Origin: an uncultured Bacteroidota bacterium
GTDB taxonomy: Bacteria; Bacteroidota; Bacteroidia; Flavobacteriales; Flavobacteriaceae
Reading direction: 5' to 3'
Assembly (NCBI GenBank): GCA_902583445.1
Contig: CACHVZ010000003.1
Span: forward strand, 1-64,000
Length of the DNA stretch: 64,000 nt
The position numbers were made by a program, and so were the translations under genes. Within the stretch, counting starts at the first letter, position 1. Each line of letters starts with the position of its first letter. Of the stretch, positions 57,695-64,000 are shown piece after piece. The notes under the pieces are model-generated. The model searched no databases, was not told the DNA's origin, and saw nothing but the letters and a program-made list of their open reading frames with translations.

Positions 57695-59383
57695 ATGAGC
57701 GGAAGTTTTGAATTGATAGACTATTTAATTTTTGGTCTTTATGCTGTTACAATTTTATCTATAGGATTATGGGTTTCAAGGGATAAAAAAGGGAAACAAA
57801 AAAATGCTGAAGATTATTTTTTAGCTAGTAAGTCCCTGCCATGGTGGGCAGTAGGAGCTTCTTTAATTGCAGCAAACATATCTGCTGAGCAATTTATTGG
57901 AATGTCAGGGTCAGGTTTTGCTCTAGGATTAGCAATAGCATCTTATGAATGGATGGCAGCAATTACACTGTTAGTTGTTGGAAAGTATTTTCTTCCAATT
58001 TTTATTGAAAAAGGGCTTTATACTATACCTGAGTTTATTGAAAAAAGATTTAGTACTAATTTAAAAACTATACTTGCTGTATTTTGGATAGCACTTTTTG
58101 TGTTTGTAAACCTTACAACAGTTTTATTTCTAGGAGGTAAAGCATTAGACACTATTGTTGGTGTTGGCGATGGGTCAATTATTTTAAATAGTATAATTGG
58201 ATTAAGTTTATTTGCACTTGCATACTCTCTCTGGGGAGGTCTTGCTTCAGTAGCTTGGACAGATGTAATTCAAGTGGTAATCTTAATTTTTGGTGGACTT
58301 TTAATGACCTATTTTGCGCTTACCAATGTTACAGATTCAGGAGGAGTTATCGATGGATTAAAACACGTATTTGAAAAGGCACCTGAAAGATTTTCAATGA
58401 TATTATCAAAAGGTGAAATAATAACTCCTAATGGAAGAGACGCATGGTTCGACCTTCCAGGTATTGCAGTTTTAATTGGTGGAATGTGGGTTGCAAACCT
58501 TTATTATTGGGGTTTTAACCAATATATTATTCAAAGAACTTTGGCAGCAAAGAGTTTAGCAGAAGGTCAAAAGGGTATTGCTTTTGCTGCATTTTTGAAG
58601 TTGATCATTCCTGTAATTGTTGTTCTACCAGGTATTATTGCTTATGTAATGAATTTAGACGATACAGGTATGCTTACCGCAGCCTCAGTTGATCCAGGTT
58701 TTGTATATTCAGATGGTAGCTTTGCAAATGACAATGCCGCTCCATGGTTAATTAAGAATTTTATTCCTGCCGGAGTTAAAGGTTTAATTCTTGCAGCTTT
58801 AGCTGCAGCTATTGTATCATCTTTAGCATCAATGCTTAATTCAACTTCAACTATCTTCACAATGGATATATATAAATCTCATTTTAATAAAAACGCGTCT
58901 GACGCTAAAATGGTATCTGTTGGTAGAATAACTGTTGTTGTTGCTTTAATAATTGCAATATTAATTGCACCTCAACTTGAAGGCTTAGGTCAAGTATTTA
59001 TATTTATTCAAGAATATACGGGAGTTGTTAGTCCTGGAATTTTAGCAGTATTCTTAATGGGATTATTCTATAAAAAAGCTACTAATAACGCTGCTATATG
59101 GGGGGCAATATTATCGATACCTATTGCAATGTATTTTAAGGTTGCTCCAAAGGGATGGAGTAATGCATCTATTTTTATAGATCTTCCTTTTATGCATCAA
59201 ATGGGGTATACTTGTATCGCTACTATTGCTGTTATTGCAATTATCAGTTATTTGGAGGGTAATAATAATGATCCTAAAGGAATAAATCTTACAAAAAAAT
59301 TATTTTCAACAGACAGTACTTTCAACATTGCAGCATTTGGAGTTTTACTTATAACAGCATTCTTATATGCAATGTTTTGGTAA
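57695..59383 (+). CDS. SGLT-type sodium/sugar symporter
   Basis: A 562-aa SSS-family transporter closer to the SGLT sugar branch. It has AEDYFLASKSLPWWAVGASLIAANISAEQFIGMSGSGFA-type start (residues about 38-76), GLASVAWTDVIQV, YYWGFNQYIIQRTLAAKS and LAAAIVSSLASMLNSTSTIFTMDIY. Fourteen hydrophobic segments are likely. Convergent to a GH97 glycosidase gene (22-base gap), which suggests sugar uptake. Sugar identity is unknown. Confidence 0.88.
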   Translation: MSGSFELIDYLIFGLYAVTILSIGLWVSRDKKGKQKNAEDYFLASKSLPWWAVGASLIAANISAEQFIGMSGSGFALGLAIASYEWMAAITLLVVGKYFLPIFIEKGLYTIPEFIEKRFSTNLKTILAVFWIALFVFVNLTTVLFLGGKALDTIVGVGDGSIILNSIIGLSLFALAYSLWGGLASVAWTDVIQVVILIFGGLLMTYFALTNVTDSGGVIDGLKHVFEKAPERFSMILSKGEIITPNGRDAWFDLPGIAVLIGGMWVANLYYWGFNQYIIQRTLAAKSLAEGQKGIAFAAFLKLIIPVIVVLPGIIAYVMNLDDTGMLTAASVDPGFVYSDGSFANDNAAPWLIKNFIPAGVKGLILAALAAAIVSSLASMLNSTSTIFTMDIYKSHFNKNASDAKMVSVGRITVVVALIIAILIAPQLEGLGQVFIFIQEYTGVVSPGILAVFLMGLFYKKATNNAAIWGAILSIPIAMYFKVAPKGWSNASIFIDLPFMHQMGYTCIATIAVIAIISYLEGNNNDPKGINLTKKLFSTDSTFNIAAFGVLLITAFLYAMFW

Positions 59384-59405
59384 GAAATAATCTACTGTAA
59401 GTTAT

Positions 59406-61511
59406 TTAATCTTGTAAACTTATTTCCATTGCAAAACCTCCTCCAGGAGCCATTCTTAATTCAAGCTTGGAGTTAGAATCTATTTCTTCATTAGAAATTT
59501 CATATTCCATTGGATTATCTTTCCAGTGAGTATTTAAAGAATCACTAAATAGATCAAGTTTATAGTTTTTGTTTTCATCCAGAAAACTAAAATCAAATGA
59601 TATAATTTTTTCATTTTCATTAGTTATTCCCCCTACATACCAATTTTCAGAGTATTTATCCTTTCTTGCAATTATTAAATGGCTTCCAATTTCACTATCG
59701 ATTATTTTTCTTTCAGACCAGTCAACAGGAACATCTTTTATGAATTCAAAAGCTTTTGGGTGGGCTAAATAATGATCAGGAAGATCAGCAGCCATTTGCA
59801 TTGGGGAATATAGAACCACATAAAGAGCTAATTCCTTTGTAATTGTAGATGGAACAATTGCATTTTTATCAATAACTGTATTATCCGGTGATACATATCT
59901 AAAGTTATTTAATTTAAATATACCAGGTGTGTAGTCCATTGGGCCACTTAACATCCTAGTAAATGGAAGTATAGTAATATGATTAACTCCGTTAGAAGAA
60001 AAGCCATTGAATTCTTGTCCCTTTGCTCCCTCTCTTGAAATAAAATTTGGATATTTTCTTCTCAAACCAGTATCCTTAATTGGCTCGTGTTTAATAATAC
60101 TAATTTCATATTCAGCAGCTTTTTCTATAACTCTTTGCATATGATTAACCATATATTGTCCATGATGCCACTCAAATACAGTTTCTCCATTCTCATCAAT
60201 TCTCTTTATGTTTTTACCAACATCATTAACATAACCTGTTTTAATAAATTTGATACCATGTTTTTGATATAGACTAAAAGCTTCATCTAATTGATTTTCA
60301 TAATTTTGAATTTGACCTCCAGTCTCATGATGACCAACAAGTCTAGTACCTTTAACAAGAGCATATTCTGATAAATATGGTAGATTAAAATCTTTCTGAG
60401 TTTTAGTAAAACTAAATGGATTTCCATTACCTGAACAGCACCAACCTGGATGCCAACCTTCGTTCCAACCTTCAACTAAAAGTCCATCAAATCCATGCTC
60501 TGAAGCGAAGTCAATATATTTAGTTACTTTTTTGTTATTAGCACCATGATTTGATGAAGGCCACCATGTTGACTCATTTGTTCCTATCATTTCCCACCAA
60601 ACTCCCATATACTTCCCAGGTTTTACCCATGAAAAGTCAGATCCTTCTTCTGGATCATCATTAAGATTAAGAATCATATTAGATAACAACAAGTCTGAAC
60701 TATTATCAGCTATTTGAATAGTTCTCCAAGGAGATATAATTTCAGATTCTAATTTAACTTTTGTTCCATCTGACCATGGATAAAGTTCTGCTTGAAGCGA
60801 ACCATTTCCTCTTGGTGCCAATGTCATGGAAGAATAATTTATAAGATTAGCCTCATGAATACTTACATAGAATCCATTTTTCTTTTTTAAAGTAAAAGGA
60901 GTATGAGCAGCACCTATACCAAGTGAATCATATGATATATCTTCAACGTTTTCGGAGAAATATTTCTTGGAAATACTATCAACAGATGAGAATGCATGAA
61001 GAAATTCATATCTTCTGTATGAGAAAGCTGGAATCCACCAAGCTTTATCATCTGGAGATAAATTAAACTCAGTCTTCTCATCAATTATATCATAACTAAG
61101 AATATTATCTTGATTTGGTATTATATATTTAAATGCAACCCCATCATTAAATACTCTAAATATTACTGAAGCTTGCAATTCGTCTTTTAATAATGAAACT
61201 AATATTTCATTATACTCATTTTTAATTATAGATTCTTCTCCATACATGGGTGACCATGAACTATAATTTTTAGATTTAGAAATTTTATTAATTTTTATAT
61301 CCTTTGAAAAGTCTAAATTATTCTTTAAAAGAATACCTAAAATTGACTTATTTACGATCATTTTATTATTCTTTTCAATTGAGTAAAATAAACTACCATT
61401 TTTTTTATAAATATTTAATTTAATTTTTGAATCTGGTGATGTAATAAAATCTTGACTTGAATTACATGAAAATAATAGTGAGATAATAAATATTAAAATA
61501 GATTTTTTCAT
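59406..61511 (-). CDS. Glycoside hydrolase family 97 protein, lipoprotein
   Basis: The 701-aa product is GH97 (SusB-like, alpha-glucosidase or alpha-galactosidase). It has a lipoprotein signal (LLFSCNSS, C16), an N-terminal beta-sandwich domain (VIFRVFNDGVAFKYIIP), a TIM barrel with KYIDFASEHGFDGLLVEGWNEGWH, and GYVNDVGKNIKRIDENG and YEISIIKHEPIKDTGLRRKYPN near the active site. The C-terminal beta-domain ends RMAPGGGFAMEISL. Full length. It is last in the VCBS-haloperoxidase-GyrI-GH97 run. Confidence 0.92.
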   Translation of the reverse strand: MKKSILIFIISLLFSCNSSQDFITSPDSKIKLNIYKKNGSLFYSIEKNNKMIVNKSILGILLKNNLDFSKDIKINKISKSKNYSSWSPMYGEESIIKNEYNEILVSLLKDELQASVIFRVFNDGVAFKYIIPNQDNILSYDIIDEKTEFNLSPDDKAWWIPAFSYRRYEFLHAFSSVDSISKKYFSENVEDISYDSLGIGAAHTPFTLKKKNGFYVSIHEANLINYSSMTLAPRGNGSLQAELYPWSDGTKVKLESEIISPWRTIQIADNSSDLLLSNMILNLNDDPEEGSDFSWVKPGKYMGVWWEMIGTNESTWWPSSNHGANNKKVTKYIDFASEHGFDGLLVEGWNEGWHPGWCCSGNGNPFSFTKTQKDFNLPYLSEYALVKGTRLVGHHETGGQIQNYENQLDEAFSLYQKHGIKFIKTGYVNDVGKNIKRIDENGETVFEWHHGQYMVNHMQRVIEKAAEYEISIIKHEPIKDTGLRRKYPNFISREGAKGQEFNGFSSNGVNHITILPFTRMLSGPMDYTPGIFKLNNFRYVSPDNTVIDKNAIVPSTITKELALYVVLYSPMQMAADLPDHYLAHPKAFEFIKDVPVDWSERKIIDSEIGSHLIIARKDKYSENWYVGGITNENEKIISFDFSFLDENKNYKLDLFSDSLNTHWKDNPMEYEISNEEIDSNSKLELRMAPGGGFAMEISLQD

Positions 61512-61515
61512 TATT

Positions 61516-62412
61516 TTAATTTTTTAGGGGAAGATATACATTTGCTTCCCATTCTAGATCATTTCCTCCCCCATGGGGGTCATCTAAATAAATTTCAATA
61601 GGTTTCAATTTAACAGGTATATTGTTATAATTCGCATAATCAACTAATGTCAGCCAAGCCATATCAGATATCTTATAGTTTCCGTTAAAAACAATTTTTA
61701 ATGCTTTTTGTTGAGGAGTTTTTGAGAACTTGACTTGATTGTTTTTTTGAAAATTTCTTTCAACAATAGGAAATGAAAAATTAAATTTAATCAAATCATT
61801 TTTAAAATTCCAATTTGTTACTTCAACAAACGGAGCAGCAATCATATCTATATTATTATCCTCAATGTAATACATAACTTTATGTATATTCTCCCTCATT
61901 AATTTAGCTTTATCTTCTTTTTTACTTTCAAGTTCTATATATGCCGAAAATTGATTGGGAAAATCTGTAATTTCAATTTCTGATAAAAAGTAATTTTTTT
62001 TATTTTGAATAAGACTTTTAGCAAATTCTTTAACATATTTCTCAGATTGTTGTCTAAAATGATTATTGTTATTTACAACTAAAAAATTTTGTTTTAAGAA
62101 ATTCAACTCATCTTTAGCATATATAATAACCTTTGTATTGTAATCACCAATTTGTTTTAATTTCCATTTTAAATTAAAAATTGAATCTTTAACTTTAATT
62201 TTTTTATGAATTGTTTTGGATTCATAATTTTGAAATTCATCAATAAAAGAAGATTTTTCACCTTCAATTCCATTCCATTTAGATAAATGATCAAAAATAA
62301 CACTAGGAGTTTGGTCAATTGTAAAACTGTATTTATAATTGAAGCCTTTAAAAATGAAAGAAAATACCAAGATTATAATTAGAAAAAATAGTTTTAAAAA
62401 ATTTTTATTCAT
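61516..62412 (-). CDS. Membrane-anchored SRPBCC-like/GyrI-like small-molecule-binding protein
   Basis: The 298-aa product has an N-terminal hydrophobic anchor (FLKLFFLIIILVFSFIFKG). A SRPBCC-like part follows (about 30-145: FTIDQTPSVIFDHLSKW). A C-terminal effector-binding GyrI-like domain (about 155-295: FSAYIELESKKEDKAKLMRENI, and PVKLKPIEIYLDDPHGG) completes it. There is no DNA-binding domain, so it is not a classical regulator. Role is unknown. It overlaps the haloperoxidase gene by eight bases. Confidence 0.6.
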   Translation of the reverse strand: MNKNFLKLFFLIIILVFSFIFKGFNYKYSFTIDQTPSVIFDHLSKWNGIEGEKSSFIDEFQNYESKTIHKKIKVKDSIFNLKWKLKQIGDYNTKVIIYAKDELNFLKQNFLVVNNNNHFRQQSEKYVKEFAKSLIQNKKNYFLSEIEITDFPNQFSAYIELESKKEDKAKLMRENIHKVMYYIEDNNIDMIAAPFVEVTNWNFKNDLIKFNFSFPIVERNFQKNNQVKFSKTPQQKALKIVFNGNYKISDMAWLTLVDYANYNNIPVKLKPIEIYLDDPHGGGNDLEWEANVYLPLKN

Positions 62413-63742
62413 TTTTCAATTTTAGATTATTAATTATAAAATAAGCTATTTTTTTACCCTGATTTACACCTTCTTCAATTGCAGATCTATAATGTATCCC
62501 ACCATATAATCGACTAATAGCAGCTTCTTTAGCAGCATGGTTAAAAGACTTAAAGTTTCTTATAGGAAGTCCGTAAGCAACTTCCGTGTTATCTGCAAAT
62601 GAAAAGTTATCACCAAAAATATTAGTTAATATCTCTCCAGAAACAGTTGAAATTACAGAATGTCCACTTGTATATTCTGGGAAAGGAGGAGTCTGCAAAA
62701 TTGGTTTCCATTCAGAGTCAAAAAACGAATTGATTAATGTTTCAGGTCTAACAAGATTACTTCTATACTTTTCATCCCAATTACTTATAAAAGCATCAAA
62801 AATTCCAATTGAAACTTTTGTATAAGAATATATTGTCTCCTCAAAGTTTTTTTTTGATATGTTAGATGCAATCTTTGTAATTCCAATCCAATGTGCTCCA
62901 GGACTAATTTTTTTTGTAGCAAACATCATATGACCTCTTGTAACGGAAACATATGGGTTACAATCCCAAAACTGAGCGATAGCAATTTCTTCTGACTCAT
63001 CTCCAAGCTCAGTAATTTTATTTGTTAAATCATAAACTTCAATTAATTCATTATAGAACTTTGAATTTTCTTCCAATGAATATTTTGGAGGAGGTTTAGG
63101 TTTAAATTGGCTTAATGAATCAAGCACTAAAGTTCTTATTTTATTCCAATGAGGTTCAACACCGTCCATATAGGATGGAGGAGTAGGTTGCCATCTTTCA
63201 ATTTTGTATGGATCAACCATAAATTTTGACATAGTTCTTGTTTCATTGTAGTTATCATTATTCATCCAATTTGAAATGACCTCAACAACACTTAATGCAT
63301 ATTTTTGTGATTCTTTAAATTCTGTTTTATTAGTTTTTTTAAATTTTAAATATAAACTATCACTATATTCTAGAATTAATTGCTCTGAAAAAACAAGCTG
63401 GCGAGTAAGCTCTAAATGAGAAATAAGAGCTGCTAATCTTAAATTTACGTTTTCACTTTCAGGAAGAGGAATATCAGGAAAATCTTTAATAAAAGTTTTT
63501 AAGGAATTAAAGTTATCTGATGAATTTGAAATTATTTCATAGGCAGCTATGTTTGGGTAAACATAGACTCTACTAGCAACTGGTGGAGAAAAAATATCAT
63601 GAACCATTACATTAGTTGCTAGATCAACTGCTAGATGAAAATCATTTGATGTAATGTTAATTTCCTCTTTATTAGAACAAGAAACAGTTAAAAGAACAAA
63701 TAGAACTGAAAAAAAAAGAAAAATTTTAAAAAGTTTAATCAT
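62405..63742 (-). CDS. Vanadium-dependent haloperoxidase/PAP2-like lipoprotein
   Basis: The 445-aa product has a lipoprotein signal (lipobox C22 in LLTVSCSNK) and the vanadate/phosphate-binding motifs of the PAP2 superfamily: RPETLIN, PPFPEYTSGHSV and SRLYGGIHYRSAI. The acidic residue that usually follows the last histidine is not obvious here. Whether the protein is a haloperoxidase or a phosphatase cannot be told from sequence. It overlaps the VCBS gene upstream and the GyrI-like gene downstream by eight bases each, showing strict co-translation. Confidence 0.78.
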   Translation of the reverse strand: MIKLFKIFLFFSVLFVLLTVSCSNKEEINITSNDFHLAVDLATNVMVHDIFSPPVASRVYVYPNIAAYEIISNSSDNFNSLKTFIKDFPDIPLPESENVNLRLAALISHLELTRQLVFSEQLILEYSDSLYLKFKKTNKTEFKESQKYALSVVEVISNWMNNDNYNETRTMSKFMVDPYKIERWQPTPPSYMDGVEPHWNKIRTLVLDSLSQFKPKPPPKYSLEENSKFYNELIEVYDLTNKITELGDESEEIAIAQFWDCNPYVSVTRGHMMFATKKISPGAHWIGITKIASNISKKNFEETIYSYTKVSIGIFDAFISNWDEKYRSNLVRPETLINSFFDSEWKPILQTPPFPEYTSGHSVISTVSGEILTNIFGDNFSFADNTEVAYGLPIRNFKSFNHAAKEAAISRLYGGIHYRSAIEEGVNQGKKIAYFIINNLKLKNE

Positions 63743-64000
63743 AATTCAATAACTTATATATTTCTAGATCTTCATCATTAATAATTGTTATTAGAAATTT
63801 TTTATCAACAATATTAATAATTTTAAAGTCTCTAACTGATTTACCTAAAAAATTTAATCCCAAATTAGATGCATCTTTAATTTGAGAATCTGACTCAATT
63901 AAAAATGAATTCATTGCAGAGAGCCTTCCATGGTATGGAGTTACTCCAAAATAATTACCCCCTAATAAAAGTTCATCAACGTTATCATTATCAAAATCAT
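63735..64000 (-). CDS. VCBS/FG-GAP-repeat protein (partial, C-terminus only)
   Basis: The last 88 codons of a minus-strand gene that begins beyond the window. DFDNDNVDELLLGGNYFGV is the calcium-binding FG-GAP/VCBS signature, followed by TPYHGRLSAMNSFLIESDS and a terminal strand region VRDFKIINIVDKKFLITII. This fits the end of the large CRTAC1/ASPIC-like VCBS proteins of marine Bacteroidota. Its TAA lies inside the haloperoxidase start (8-base overlap). Confidence 0.7.
   Translation of the reverse strand, partial: DFDNDNVDELLLGGNYFGVTPYHGRLSAMNSFLIESDSQIKDASNLGLNFLGKSVRDFKIINIVDKKFLITIINDEDLEIYKLLNYD

Noticed and set aside
1-64000. CRISPR arrays, insertion sequences, prophage or integron signals
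   Set aside because: No spaced direct repeats, transposase, integrase or phage genes were seen; the only tandem repeat is the coding 30-bp unit at 25893.

Overview
The window is a gene-dense, AT-rich chromosomal segment from a member of the Bacteroidota, most likely a small-genome marine Flavobacteriales lineage. Four things point there: Bacteroidota-specific families (the small DUF4295 protein beside rpmG, DUF5916, DUF4369, GH97), -7 promoter elements of the TAnnTTTG type, bacillithiol synthesis by BshC, and the gene order tuf-trnW-secE-nusG-rplKAJL-rpoBC. Spacing is very tight: many neighbours overlap by 4-12 nt, and no gap between genes exceeds about 300 bases.

Layout. (i) Positions 1-12.8 kb, all minus strand, hold the str-S10-spc superoperon read right to left: rpsL, rpsG, fusA, rpsJ, rplCDWB, rpsS, rplV, rpsC, rplP, rpmC, rpsQ, rplNXE, rpsNH, rplFR, rpsE, rpmD, rplO and a secY cut by the window edge. 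(ii) 12.9-22.6 kb, also minus: mnmA, yidC, pyrG, a LysM/periplasmic-binding lipoprotein-like gene, an unrecognised aromatic-rich gene, guaA (broken into two overlapping frames at an A8 run) and bshC. (iii) 22.7-38.5 kb is mixed: a large Asp-box exo-protein, the DUF4295-rpmG-rpmB cluster, pncC, an FAH-family gene, a DEDDh exonuclease, a 2-oxoacid dehydrogenase E2, recR, a sodium/solute symporter, htpG, an S1/P1 nuclease, DUF5916 and DUF4369 envelope proteins, queD and idi. (iv) 38.6-51.0 kb, minus: tuf, tRNA-Trp, secE, nusG, rplKAJL, rpoB, rpoC. (v) 51.1-64 kb is an accessory/envelope region: a truncated isomerase remnant, two small membrane proteins, a possible interrupted micro-gene, a subtilase lipoprotein, rlmN, two SDR enzymes, a cupin, an SGLT-type symporter, and a tightly packed minus-strand set encoding a VCBS-repeat protein, a vanadium-haloperoxidase-like lipoprotein, a SRPBCC/GyrI-like protein and a GH97 glycosidase.

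Functionally the window is dominated by the translation and transcription machinery. It adds nucleotide synthesis (CTP, GMP), tRNA/rRNA modification (MnmA, RlmN, QueD) and membrane insertion (SecY, SecE, YidC). The envelope genes suggest scavenging of peptides, nucleic acids and alpha-glucans.

The points most worth checking are: the split guaA, with a dnaX-like slippery A AAA AAA, an upstream GGAGG and an ATGA overlap; an 18-nt initiation-region pattern shared by rpsL, rpmB and tuf; paired TCCGGA sites at the pyrG start; acidic AEEPAAEE tails shared by L10 and the DUF4295 protein; and a 50-codon micro-gene carrying an internal TAG whose end overlaps the next start codon. No rRNA, CRISPR array, transposon or prophage was seen.
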